Below, piece by piece: positions 16,044 to 24,630 of a DNA stretch of 64,000 bases. Both the position numbers and the translations under genes were made by a program. A model generated the notes under the pieces. That model did no database searches, was not told the DNA's origin, and saw nothing but the letters and a program-made list of their open reading frames with translations. Numbering within the stretch: the first letter of the stretch is position 1; each line of letters opens with the position of its first letter. Source of the stretch: Thermocaproicibacter melissae (GTDB lineage Bacteria > Bacillota > Clostridia > Oscillospirales > Acutalibacteraceae); NCBI RefSeq assembly GCF_024498295.1, contig NZ_CP101827.1, forward strand, positions 1-64,000, in the 5' to 3' direction.

Positions 16044-18614
16044 ATGAAATTACTGGTATTAGACGGGAACAGCATATTGAACCGAGCGTTCTACGGAATT
16101 CGCCTTCTGAGTACGAAGGAAGGCCTTTTCACCAATGGCATTTACGGGTTCCTGATGATTTTTCACAAATTGCTGACGGAAACGGAACCGGACGCGGTTG
16201 CCGTTGCTTTTGATATGCACGCTCCCACGTTCCGCCACAAAGAATATGCGGGCTACAAGGCAAACCGAAAAGGGATGCCGCCGGAGCTGGCGCAGCAGAT
16301 GCCGACGCTCAAGGAGCTGTTGAAGCTCCTCGGGTACCGGATTGTGGAGTGCGAAGGCTATGAAGCCGATGATATCCTCGGTACGCTCGCCAAGGCTTGT
16401 GAAGAGAAAAACTGTGAATGTGTGCTGGCTACGGGCGACCGCGACAGCCTGCAGCTGGTTAGCCCGCTCGTTTCGGTGCGCCTTGCATCGACCAAAATGG
16501 GACAGCCGCAGGTGACGCTCTACGACGAAGCGAAAATCAAAGAGGATTACGGCGTTACCCCGAAGGAAATGATTGAAATCAAGGCGCTTCAAGGCGATAC
16601 CTCCGACTGCATCCCCGGCGTCGCGGGCATCGGCCCGAAGGGCGCGAGCCAATTGATTCAGGCATACCACTCCATTGATTATATTTACGAGCATTTGGAC
16701 GAGCTGGAGATTCGCGACACGCTCCGCAAAAAGCTCGCGGACGGAAAAGAGAACGCCTTCCTCAGCCGCAGGCTCGGAACCATCTGCACCGATGCGCCGA
16801 TTGACACGGACCTTTCCCACTATGTCCCAGCAAAGCGGGACACGGCCGCTGCCGTTCGGCTGATGGCCAAGCTCGAGTTCTTCAAGCTGATTGAAAAGCT
16901 CGGCCTCGACGCCGCCGCGCAGGAGCCGATTGCCGTGGAAACCGCCTCGGCCGCTGTCGAAATGGCGGAAAGCACCGACCCCGCCGCCCTGCTGAAAGAA
17001 CTGGAGCACACCGGGCGCGCGGATTTCACCGTGAAAATCGAAAACGGTGCCATAAAATCCATGACGGTTTGCACGGGCGGGAAAATCCATATTCTGGACG
17101 ATACGAAAACCATCCACGCCATTCTGACGGATGAAAGCATCCGCAAAAATACCCACGATGTGAAACCGATTTTCGCCGCGCTCGACCGCACCGGAGAAAC
17201 GCTGCGTGGCACGGTGTTTGACACGCTGCTCGCAGGGTATCTGCTGAACCCGTCGGCCTCAAGCTACGAGCCGTTCCGCCTTGCTCGCGAATACGGCGTG
17301 GCCGTGCCGGATGGGATTCCGGAAGAATGTGCGGCCGCCGCAATCATGCCCCAGCTTGCCGACGTACTGGAGCGCAAAATTGCCGAAAACGGGCAGACTT
17401 CGCTTTTGAACGATATTGAAGTCCCGCTCGCGCGCGTTCTCGCGCTGATGGAAAACGTCGGCTTTGCGGTTGACGCAAACGGTATTCGGGAATTCGGAAA
17501 AACGCTCGATGCGAAAATCACCGAAATCCAGCAGCAAATTTACGACGCGGTCGGCTACGAATTCAATATCAACTCGCCGAAGCAACTCGGCGAAGCTCTT
17601 TTTGACAAACTCGGCCTTGAGCACGGCAAAAAGACAAAAACCGGCTGGTCCACAAACGCAGACGTGCTGGAAAAGCTGCGTTACGAAAGCCCCGTTGTGG
17701 ACCTTGTGCTCTCTTACCGCACTCTGGCAAAGCTGAAATCGACGTACTGCGACGGGCTGCTCAAGGTCGTCGCGGAGGACGGGCGCATCCATTCGAGCTT
17801 CAACCAGACGGAAACGCGCACCGGCCGCATCAGCTCCACCGAGCCGAACCTGCAGAACATCCCCGTCCGCACGGAGATTGGGCGTGAAATGCGCCGCTTT
17901 TTTGTCGCGCGGCCGGGCTGGGTTCTTGTGGACGCTGACTACTCGCAGATTGAGCTGCGGGTACTCGCTCACGTTGCGAACGACAAAAACATGATACAGG
18001 CTTTTCTTGACCATGACGACATTCACCGCCGAACCGCCGCGCAGGTGTTCCATCTGCCGGAAAGCATGGTAACGCCGCTGATGCGCAGCCGGGCAAAGGC
18101 CGTGAACTTCGGCATTGTCTACGGAATCGGCCCGTTCTCGCTTTCTCAGGACATTCACGTCTCCGTGCGCGAAGCGAAGCAGTACATAGCCGACTACCTT
18201 GCCCATTTCTCCGGCGTAGACGACTACATGAAGCGCGTTGTGGAGGACGCAAAGGAAAAAGGCTATGTGGAGACCATGTTCGGGCGGAGGCGCTATCTTC
18301 CGGAACTTGCAAGCTCCAACCACAACCTGAGGGCGTTCGGCGAACGTGTTGCGCGCAATATGCCGATTCAAGGCACCGCGGCCGACATCATCAAGATTGC
18401 GATGATTCGCGTGGTGAACCGCCTCGAACGCGAAAAGCTGCGCGCGCGTCTGATTCTTCAGGTGCACGACGAACTGATTGTAGAAGCGCCCGCCGAAGAA
18501 GCGCTGCAAGTGGCGACTCTGCTGACGGAGGAAATGCAGAATGCCGTTTCACTCTCCGTCCCGCTGACCGCCGACGCTAAAATCGGCGAAACATGGTACG
18601 AGGCAAAAGCATGA
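16044..18614 (+). CDS. polA: DNA polymerase I
   Basis: An 856-residue repair and Okazaki-fragment polymerase. The 5'-3' exonuclease domain covers about residues 1-290 (LLVLDGNSILNRAFYG, YEADDILGTLAK, GDTSDCIPGVAGIGPKGA). The middle 3'-5' exonuclease-like domain lacks the catalytic Asp-x-Glu motifs, so proofreading is probably lost, as in Bacillus and Taq enzymes. The polymerase domain has motif A (DADYSQIELRVLAH), motif B (RSRAKAVNFGIVYG) and motif C (LQVHDELIVEAP). The ATG at 16044 has GGAGG six bases upstream; the open frame upstream to 15942 is promoter sequence. The stop overlaps the next start as ATGA. Confidence 0.97.
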   Translation: MKLLVLDGNSILNRAFYGIRLLSTKEGLFTNGIYGFLMIFHKLLTETEPDAVAVAFDMHAPTFRHKEYAGYKANRKGMPPELAQQMPTLKELLKLLGYRIVECEGYEADDILGTLAKACEEKNCECVLATGDRDSLQLVSPLVSVRLASTKMGQPQVTLYDEAKIKEDYGVTPKEMIEIKALQGDTSDCIPGVAGIGPKGASQLIQAYHSIDYIYEHLDELEIRDTLRKKLADGKENAFLSRRLGTICTDAPIDTDLSHYVPAKRDTAAAVRLMAKLEFFKLIEKLGLDAAAQEPIAVETASAAVEMAESTDPAALLKELEHTGRADFTVKIENGAIKSMTVCTGGKIHILDDTKTIHAILTDESIRKNTHDVKPIFAALDRTGETLRGTVFDTLLAGYLLNPSASSYEPFRLAREYGVAVPDGIPEECAAAAIMPQLADVLERKIAENGQTSLLNDIEVPLARVLALMENVGFAVDANGIREFGKTLDAKITEIQQQIYDAVGYEFNINSPKQLGEALFDKLGLEHGKKTKTGWSTNADVLEKLRYESPVVDLVLSYRTLAKLKSTYCDGLLKVVAEDGRIHSSFNQTETRTGRISSTEPNLQNIPVRTEIGREMRRFFVARPGWVLVDADYSQIELRVLAHVANDKNMIQAFLDHDDIHRRTAAQVFHLPESMVTPLMRSRAKAVNFGIVYGIGPFSLSQDIHVSVREAKQYIADYLAHFSGVDDYMKRVVEDAKEKGYVETMFGRRRYLPELASSNHNLRAFGERVARNMPIQGTAADIIKIAMIRVVNRLEREKLRARLILQVHDELIVEAPAEEALQVATLLTEEMQNAVSLSVPLTADAKIGETWYEAKA

Positions 18615-19435
18615 GTCTGTTTGCCTGCCCTATCTGCGGCGAGCGTCTTGACCGCTTGGAAAAAGCCTACGTTTGCCCGAACGGTCACAGCTACGATATC
18701 GCCTCCGAAGGATACGTCTACCTCCTCCCTCCGAACAAAAAGCACTCCAAAATGCCGGGCGACGACAAGGCGATGGTGGCCTCCCGCCGCCGTTTTCTCG
18801 AATCCGGCTGCTACCGGATTTTCAGCGACGCCTTGAACCATCTGGCGCTGAAGTATTACCCCGCGGACGGCTCTGCCATCGTCGACGCCGGCTGCGGCGA
18901 AGGATACTACACCAGCCGCCTTGCCGAATTCTTTTCCGAACACGGAATGAATCCGCCGCTGTGCGGATTTGACATCTCAAAATTTGCCGTGAAGGCTGCG
19001 GCAAAAAAATACCGAAGCATCCCGTTCGCTGTGGGAAGCATGTTCGGCGTTCCGGTTCCCGACTCGTCGGCAGGCCTTCTCACAAATGTGTTTGCGCCCA
19101 TCGTTCCGGAAGAATTTGCCCGCGTGGTCGAGCCTTGTGGAGCGATGATTCTGGCGGTGCCTAGTGAGCGCCACCTGTTCGGGCTCAAACAAATTCTTTA
19201 CGAGGAACCGTACGAAAACGAGCGGCACGATACGGAATACCCCGGTTTCCGCTTTATCGAACGTGTTCCCATCCGTGGGGAAATCCGCACGGACGACCGG
19301 CAGCTCATCCGCGACCTTTTCACCATGACGCCATACTTCTGGAAAACGCCGCGTGCGGGAAGCGAACGCCTTGCCGCCGCCGGGCATCTGGAAACGGAAA
19401 TCGGGTTCGATTTTCTGGTTTATAAAAGGGCATGA
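18611..19435 (+). CDS. RlmA-type 23S rRNA (guanine-N1)-methyltransferase
   Basis: A 274-residue protein. An N-terminal zinc finger (CPICGERL ... CPNGHSYD, residues 5-30) is followed by a Rossmann SAM-dependent methyltransferase domain with IVDAGCGEGYYTSRL near residue 90. This arrangement is that of RlmA(I)/RlmA(II), which methylate G745 or G748 in 23S rRNA; the latter class gives tylosin resistance. Which guanine is modified cannot be told. The ATG at 18611 overlaps the polA stop by 4 bases, implying coupled translation. Cytoplasmic. Confidence 0.85.
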   Translation: MSLFACPICGERLDRLEKAYVCPNGHSYDIASEGYVYLLPPNKKHSKMPGDDKAMVASRRRFLESGCYRIFSDALNHLALKYYPADGSAIVDAGCGEGYYTSRLAEFFSEHGMNPPLCGFDISKFAVKAAAKKYRSIPFAVGSMFGVPVPDSSAGLLTNVFAPIVPEEFARVVEPCGAMILAVPSERHLFGLKQILYEEPYENERHDTEYPGFRFIERVPIRGEIRTDDRQLIRDLFTMTPYFWKTPRAGSERLAAAGHLETEIGFDFLVYKRA

Positions 19436-19503
19436 ATTCGTCTTTACCGGAATCCACATCAGCCGCAGCGCGTATCCGAGCTGCGGCGGAGGAGGAAATC
19501 GAC

Positions 19504-20679
19504 ATGAGCAAACGCAAAGCATTCATGAACTTTGTAGCGGCGGAACGGATTTTGTTCCTCATTGCGGTTACCGCACTCGCCTTTGCCTTAAGGCTGAAAT
19601 TTCTGCCGTTCGAATCCGGCGATTACATTCAATTCCTGCACAATTGGTTTACGGAATTGAGAGATGGCGGCGGCCTTGCCGCCATCGGGAAAAATCTGGG
19701 CGACTACATGCCGCCTTATTTCTACCTGCTTGCGCTGCTCACCTACATTCCGCTGCGCGACCTGGCACTCATAAAAATGCTTTCGTTTGCCGGCGACATT
19801 ATTCTTGCTTCCTACGCCATGCGCCTTGTCCGGAGAAAATATAAAGAATTCTGGGGCGAAATCGCCTACGCGGTGGTGCTTTTTCTGCCGAGCGTCTTTT
19901 TGAATTCGGCCGCATGGGGGCAATGCGATTCCCTTTACACCGCGGCGCTGCTCGCCTCTGTGCTTTATCTTTTGGAGAACCGAGACTGGGCCTGCGTCAC
20001 GGCGTTCTCCGTCGCTTTTGTGTTTAAGCTGCAGGCAGTTTTCCTCGCTCCGTTTCTTCTGTTGATGCTCTTGAAGCGCCGAATCCGCTGGCGCTGCCTG
20101 CTGGCGTTCCCCGCCGTTTACCTCGCCGCCATTCTTCCGGCTGCTGTCATGGGGCGTAGCTTGACAGACCTGCTGACTGTTTATTTTCATCAGGCAACTC
20201 AATACAGCTTGATTTCCATGTACCTGCCGAACCTTTCCGTATGGTACCCGGAAGACACGCCTTTCCCGGTCGGGATCATGATTGCGCTGCTTGCCGTCCT
20301 TGCGACTTTGGCGGCCGTGCTCTGGTTTTCTCAGCTGGAGTTTGACATGACGGACGGCATGACGGTTTCGCTTGCTTTGCTTTCTGTGCTTTTTGTTCCG
20401 TATATTTTGCCGTATATGCACGAACGCTATTACTACCCGGCCGACATTCTCTCTGTTGTCTTTGCGTTCTATTTTCCGGAGAAGTTCTACGTTCCGATTG
20501 TCACAGTATTCAGCTCCACCTACGTCGTCTGCCACAACCTTTATCACGCGGATTTCATCCACATCCGTATCCTATCGGTGTTGATGCTGTTCTGCCTGCT
20601 GTGGGTATGCGTCAGTACGGTGTACCTCACACGCGATGAAAAAATTGAGAAAGCGGTGCGAAACAGATGGAAGAACTGA
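19504..20679 (+). CDS. Polytopic membrane glycosyltransferase-like protein
   Basis: A 391-residue membrane protein with about ten hydrophobic segments. Early after TM1 comes FESGDYIQFLHNW, placing acidic residues outside as in GT-C fold mannosyltransferases. Later motifs include WGQCDSLYTAAL and MHERYYYPADI, typical of GT87/GT39-like and DUF2029-like enzymes that use polyprenyl-linked sugars. The start at 19504 follows GGAGGAGG; an in-frame ATG at 19432 overlaps the preceding stop as ATGA and gives 24 extra polar residues, so it remains possible. It lies between the methyltransferase and rimI genes. Substrate unknown. Confidence 0.7.
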   Translation: MSKRKAFMNFVAAERILFLIAVTALAFALRLKFLPFESGDYIQFLHNWFTELRDGGGLAAIGKNLGDYMPPYFYLLALLTYIPLRDLALIKMLSFAGDIILASYAMRLVRRKYKEFWGEIAYAVVLFLPSVFLNSAAWGQCDSLYTAALLASVLYLLENRDWACVTAFSVAFVFKLQAVFLAPFLLLMLLKRRIRWRCLLAFPAVYLAAILPAAVMGRSLTDLLTVYFHQATQYSLISMYLPNLSVWYPEDTPFPVGIMIALLAVLATLAAVLWFSQLEFDMTDGMTVSLALLSVLFVPYILPYMHERYYYPADILSVVFAFYFPEKFYVPIVTVFSSTYVVCHNLYHADFIHIRILSVLMLFCLLWVCVSTVYLTRDEKIEKAVRNRWKN

Positions 20680-21134
20680 AAATCGTTCCGATGGAGGAAC
20701 GGCATCTCGATGCACTGGTGCAGCTCGAGCAGGCATGCTTCACCACACCATGGTCGCGTGACGGGCTTGCCGCAGAACTTCACAACCCCGGAGCCGTATT
20801 TGCCGTGGCCGAGTTGAACGGAATTACGGTTGGCTATGCGGGTATGAACTGCGTGCTGGACGAATGTTATGTTGACAATGTGGCAGTCTTTCCGCAGTAC
20901 CGCCGCAGGGGCATCGCCCACATGCTCATGCGGCATCTCATCGCCGCGGCACAGGAGAGGAATGCGGCGTTTATTACGCTGGAAGCGCGCATTTCCAACA
21001 CGGGAGCAATAGCTCTCTATGAAAGTCTGGGCTTTCAGGAAGTCGGGCGACGACCGGGGTTTTACCGGAATCCGAAAGAAGACGCTCTGATTCTCACAAA
21101 ATATCTGAACAAAAATGCAGAAAGGTTGGTCTAA
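20667..21134 (+). CDS. rimI: Ribosomal-protein-alanine N-acetyltransferase
   Basis: A 155-residue GNAT-fold acetyltransferase. The acetyl-CoA motif VAVFPQYRRRGIAHMLM lies near residue 70 and is followed by LEARISNTGAIALYESLGF and GRRPGFYRNPKEDALIL, the RimI pattern. RimI acetylates the N-terminus of ribosomal protein S18 and some other proteins. It overlaps the upstream membrane protein gene by 13 bases and is close to tsaD, a common Firmicute arrangement. Confidence 0.92.
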   Translation: MEELKIVPMEERHLDALVQLEQACFTTPWSRDGLAAELHNPGAVFAVAELNGITVGYAGMNCVLDECYVDNVAVFPQYRRRGIAHMLMRHLIAAAQERNAAFITLEARISNTGAIALYESLGFQEVGRRPGFYRNPKEDALILTKYLNKNAERLV

Positions 21135-21135
21135 A

Positions 21136-21312
21136 ATGAACGGCAAAAATTTTGCGAAAACGGCAGGTATGTTTCTTGCTGGGCTTGCCCTTGGATATGC
21201 CTTTGCACAATATTTAAGCTACCGAGCCTGCGAAGAGAACGAGTGCTCATGCTGTGAGGAAAATCCTCCGCTTCGTGTGAAGCCCGTTCCGATTGCCATT
21301 AAGAAAAAATAA
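21136..21312 (+). CDS. Small membrane protein of unknown function
   Basis: A 58-residue protein with one hydrophobic segment (AGMFLAGLALGYAFAQYL, residues 9-26), then an acidic Cys-rich stretch (CEENECSCCEENPP) and a basic tail. The ATG at 21136 begins two bases after the rimI stop, with AAGG upstream. It is 11 bases before tsaD in the same operon. No family is recognised. The three cysteines close together could bind metal or form disulfides. Confidence 0.6.
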   Translation: MNGKNFAKTAGMFLAGLALGYAFAQYLSYRACEENECSCCEENPPLRVKPVPIAIKKK

Positions 21313-21323
21313 GGGGAAAATGT

Positions 21324-22373
21324 ATGAAAATTCTCGGTATAGAAAGTTCCTGTGACGAGACGGCTGCCGCGGTTGTGGAGGACGGAAGAACCGTCCTCTC
21401 AAACGCTGTGGCTTCCCAGGTAGAGGAGCACAGACTTTACGGCGGTGTCGTGCCCGAAATCGCTTCACGCCGTCACTGCGAGGCAATCTGCGGCGTGGTG
21501 CGTGCCGCGCTCGAAGATGCCAAAACCGATCTCAGCGAAATCGACGCCATAGCTGTTACGGCTGCGCCGGGCCTCATCGGTGCACTGCTCGTGGGGGTTA
21601 ACTTTGCGAAAGGCCTTGCTCTTTCCAGCGGAAAGCCTCTCGTTCCGGTCCACCATCTGCGTTCCCATATTGCTGCAAACTACATCACCTTTCCGGAACT
21701 CGAACCGCCTTTCCTGTGTCTTGTTGTTTCCGGCGGACATAGCCATATTGTTCAGGTGGATGACTACACAAAGCTCCGTGTTCTCGGCCGCACCCGAGAC
21801 GATGCCGCGGGCGAGGCGTTCGACAAGGCTGCCCGCGCCATGGGAATTCCTTACCCCGGCGGTGTGGAAATGGATAAGATTGCTGAAAAGGGGAACGATA
21901 ATGCCTATCGCCTCCCACGGCCTGTTGTGGATGGGGCGCCGTTTGACTTCAGCTTTTCCGGTCTGAAAACAAACGTCATCAATCTGATACACAACGCAGA
22001 ACAGCGCGGCGAAACGATTCATGTTGCCGACCTTGCGGCCTCTTACCGCAAAGCTGTTGTGGACTGCCTGACCCGCAGTTTCCTGGCGGCCGCGCGTGCC
22101 ACCGGAGCGAAGAAGCTCGCAATCGCCGGAGGGGTTTCCGCAAACTCTTTGTTGCGCCGTACGCTGGAAAGCGAGTGTAAGCGCCTTGGCCTCGCTTTTT
22201 ACCGTCCGGAGCTGCGCTACTGCGGCGACAACGGCGCAATGGTTGCTTCGCAAGGATTTTACGAGTATCAAGCCGGCAATACCGCGGGCCCGGACTTGAA
22301 CGCCCGAGCCGAAATGCCGGTGGAGCTTTCCTTTGCGTATGAACCCTCCGCTTCGTTTAAGCGCAACCGATGA
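21324..22373 (+). CDS. tsaD: tRNA N6-threonylcarbamoyladenosine synthase subunit TsaD
   Basis: A 349-residue ASKHA-fold enzyme that transfers the threonylcarbamoyl group to A37 of ANN-decoding tRNAs. Opening ILGIESSCDETAAAVVEDG is diagnostic, followed by VTAAPGLIGALLVGVNFAKG near residue 75, the metal-binding HHLRSHIAANY near 112, SGGHSHIV near 137, and GGVSANSLLR near 270. GGGGAAAA precedes the ATG. The partners TsaB, TsaC and TsaE are not in the window. Confidence 0.96.
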   Translation: MKILGIESSCDETAAAVVEDGRTVLSNAVASQVEEHRLYGGVVPEIASRRHCEAICGVVRAALEDAKTDLSEIDAIAVTAAPGLIGALLVGVNFAKGLALSSGKPLVPVHHLRSHIAANYITFPELEPPFLCLVVSGGHSHIVQVDDYTKLRVLGRTRDDAAGEAFDKAARAMGIPYPGGVEMDKIAEKGNDNAYRLPRPVVDGAPFDFSFSGLKTNVINLIHNAEQRGETIHVADLAASYRKAVVDCLTRSFLAAARATGAKKLAIAGGVSANSLLRRTLESECKRLGLAFYRPELRYCGDNGAMVASQGFYEYQAGNTAGPDLNARAEMPVELSFAYEPSASFKRNR

Positions 22374-22390
22374 TATATTTTTTCTGCGTT

Positions 22391-22428
22391 AAAAGCTCCG
22401 CCGATAACGTCCGGAGCTTCATTTTTTG
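22391..22428 (+). terminator. Terminator after tsaD
   Basis: Stem AAGCTCCG / CGGAGCTT is followed by a T-rich stretch, about 18 bases after the tsaD stop. Confidence 0.8.
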
Positions 22429-22549
22429 AATAATGTTAAACTGAATAATTCATTTTAGAAATATCTCGGGAGTTTTAGCAAAATAGACAACGCTCTGAAA
22501 AATGCATATAAATTTTTGCTTAAAGTTTAGAATTCATGGCTTTTTTCCG

Positions 22550-22578
22550 TTGCATCCTGCAAAAGGATGGTGTATTAT
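22550..22578 (+). promoter_or_regulatory. Sigma-A promoter of pckG
   Basis: TTGCAT (22550-22555), a 17-bp spacer and TATTAT (22573-22578) lie 42 bases before the start. A small hairpin, GGCC-AGGA-GGCC, sits directly before the ribosome binding site. Confidence 0.6.
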
Positions 22579-22620
22579 TGCATTAATGTCAATAGGGCCA
22601 GGAGGCCGAAAGGAGATAGT

Positions 22621-24384
22621 ATGACACAAAATAAGTCTGTTCTGGAATGGATTGGAAAAATGAAAGAACTTGTCTGCCCAGACAACGTCGTCTGGATTGA
22701 CGGTTCCGAATCCCAACTTGAATCTCTTCGTGAGGAAGCTTGCAAAACCGGAGAGTTCATTAAACTGAATCAGGAGAAGCTGCCGAACTGCTATCTGCAC
22801 CGCACCGCCGTCAACGACGTTGCTCGTGTGGAAGGCCGTACCTTTATCTGCAGCCGTAAAGAAGAAGATGCAGGCCCGACCAACCACTGGATGGAGCCGC
22901 AGCAAGCTTACAAAATGCTTTATGACATCGCACGCGGAAGCTACAAAGGTCGCACCATGTATGTCATTCCGTATTCCATGGGACCGATTGGTTCTCCGTT
23001 CGCAAAAATCGGTGTTGAGCTGACCGACTCGATTTATGTTGTTCTGAACATGTCCATTATGACCCGCGTCGGCGAGAAGGTTTGGGATGTGCTCGGCGAC
23101 AGCAACGACTGGGTCCGCGGCCTGCACTGCAAGTGCGATGTTGACCCTGAGAAGCGCTACATCTGCCACTTCCCGGAGGACAACACCATTATTTCCGTCA
23201 ACTCCGCTTACGGCGGCAACGTGCTGCTCGGCAAAAAGTGCTTTGCTCTGCGTATTGCTTCCTACCTCGGCAAGAACGAGGGCTGGATGGCTGAGCACAT
23301 GCTCATCCTCGGCATTGAGAACCCGAAGGGCGAAGTGAAATATGTTGCTGCTGCATTCCCGTCTGCCTGCGGCAAGACCAATCTGGCTATGCTCATTCCG
23401 CCGGAAGTCTACCGCAAGAAGGGCTACAAGGTTTGGACAGTCGGCGACGACATTGCTTGGATGCGCATTGGACCGGACGGCAGACTCTGGGCGATTAACC
23501 CTGAAAACGGCTTCTTCGGCGTAGCACCGGGCACAAACGAAAAGTCCAACCCGAATGCTCTCCGCACTACACAGTCCGGCACCATCTTCACGAACGTCGC
23601 TTACAACAAAGACGACGGCACCGTTTGGTGGGAAGGTCTCGACCACAACCCGCCGAAGAACGGCATCGACTGGACCGGCAAGCCGTGGGATGGCACAACC
23701 TCCACGGAAAAGGGCGCTCATCCGAACAGCCGCTTCACCGCTCCGGCAAAGAACTGCCCGTGCATCAGCCCCGAGTTCGATTCCCCGAACGGTGTGCCGA
23801 TTTCCGCAATTATCTTCGGCGGACGCCGCGCTCACACAACTCCGCTTGTGTATCAATCCCGCAGCTGGAACAACGGTGTGTTTGTCGGTTCCATTATGGC
23901 TTCTGAAACGACTGCTGCCGCAACCGGTGCTGTTGGCGTTCTCCGCCGCGACCCGATGGCTATGCTGCCGTTCTGCGGCTACAACATGGGCGACTATTTC
24001 GCACACTGGATTGAAATGGGCGAAAAACTCGGCGACAAGGCTCCGAAGATCTTCAACGTCAACTGGTTCCGCGTAGACGAAAACGGCAAGTTCATTTGGC
24101 CGGGATTCGGCGACAACCTGCGCGTCTTGGAGTGGATCCTGAACCGCTGCGAAGGTAAGGCGGACGCCGTTGAAACTCCGATTGGCTATGTGCCGAAGGC
24201 GGAAGACATCAACCTCGAAGGTCTTGACCTCACCCTCGATACTCTGAAGAGTATTCTTTATGTTGACAAGGACGAGTGGACCAAAGAGGCCGCCGATATT
24301 GAAGAATTCTATAAGAAATTCGGCGACAAACTTCCGAAGGAGCTTCGTGCAGAACTCGAAGGTTTGAAAGCACGCCTGAAATAA
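22621..24384 (+). CDS. pckG: Phosphoenolpyruvate carboxykinase (GTP)
   Basis: A 587-residue enzyme of the GTP-dependent class, which interconverts oxaloacetate and PEP. Marks are SMGPIGSPFAKIGVELTDS (substrate loop), the P-loop FPSACGKTNLAML near residue 245, VWTVGDDIAWM (metal-binding Asp), and PISAIIFGGRRAHTTPLV near 395. Length and motifs differ from the ATP-type PckA common in Firmicutes. The ATG at 22621 follows AAAGGAGA; the longer frame from 22567 covers the promoter. In fermenters it often runs toward oxaloacetate. It is monocistronic between two terminators. The codon-biased sequence suggests strong expression. Confidence 0.95.
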   Translation: MTQNKSVLEWIGKMKELVCPDNVVWIDGSESQLESLREEACKTGEFIKLNQEKLPNCYLHRTAVNDVARVEGRTFICSRKEEDAGPTNHWMEPQQAYKMLYDIARGSYKGRTMYVIPYSMGPIGSPFAKIGVELTDSIYVVLNMSIMTRVGEKVWDVLGDSNDWVRGLHCKCDVDPEKRYICHFPEDNTIISVNSAYGGNVLLGKKCFALRIASYLGKNEGWMAEHMLILGIENPKGEVKYVAAAFPSACGKTNLAMLIPPEVYRKKGYKVWTVGDDIAWMRIGPDGRLWAINPENGFFGVAPGTNEKSNPNALRTTQSGTIFTNVAYNKDDGTVWWEGLDHNPPKNGIDWTGKPWDGTTSTEKGAHPNSRFTAPAKNCPCISPEFDSPNGVPISAIIFGGRRAHTTPLVYQSRSWNNGVFVGSIMASETTAAATGAVGVLRRDPMAMLPFCGYNMGDYFAHWIEMGEKLGDKAPKIFNVNWFRVDENGKFIWPGFGDNLRVLEWILNRCEGKADAVETPIGYVPKAEDINLEGLDLTLDTLKSILYVDKDEWTKEAADIEEFYKKFGDKLPKELRAELEGLKARLK

Positions 24385-24401
24385 TTTCACGATGCAGATT
24401 C

Positions 24402-24439
24402 AAAAGCAGCCTTTCCCCAGTGGGAAAGGCTGCTTTTTT
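24402..24439 (+). terminator. Terminator after pckG
   Basis: Perfect stem AAGCAGCCTTTCCC / GGGAAAGGCTGCTT with a CAGT loop and six T follows. Confidence 0.9.
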
Positions 24440-24527
24440 CTGTGCTTTTTTGGGTATGAAGAAACAATTTATAAAAAAAAGTATGAATAAAATATGTCTA
24501 ATCTTGCAACTTTGTGTAAATACCACA

Positions 24528-24556
24528 TTGCTTTCTCCAGTTTAAACCGATATACT
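24528..24556 (+). promoter_or_regulatory. Sigma-A promoter of the purine permease
   Basis: TTGCTT (24528-24533), a 17-bp spacer and TATACT (24551-24556) predict a start near 24563. Confidence 0.55.
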
Positions 24557-24569
24557 TATTTCGTAAGCT

Positions 24570-24608
24570 TGACCCGATACGGACAAAATATCGGGTGATT
24601 TTTATTTT
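24570..24608 (+). promoter_or_regulatory. Attenuator-like hairpin in the permease leader
   Basis: Stem ACCCGATA / TATCGGGT (about 24572-24597) with a nine-base loop is followed by a T-rich tract. It lies within 50 bases of the predicted transcript start and before the ribosome binding site. I could not fit it to the purine riboswitch consensus. Confidence 0.45.
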
Positions 24609-24630
24609 TCTAAAAATGGAGGAAAGAACA

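Noticed and set aside
17259-18509. 416-codon open frame on the minus strand
   Set aside because: Antisense shadow of the polymerase domain of polA.
22534-24390. 618-codon open frame on the minus strand
   Set aside because: It mirrors pckG, whose plus-strand protein has all family motifs. Long antisense frames arise from codon bias in such highly biased genes; no start signal or family pattern is seen.
24500-24610. Purine riboswitch before the purine permease
   Set aside because: The hairpin is clear, but the three-way junction core and conserved loop sequences of the purine riboswitch are not found.
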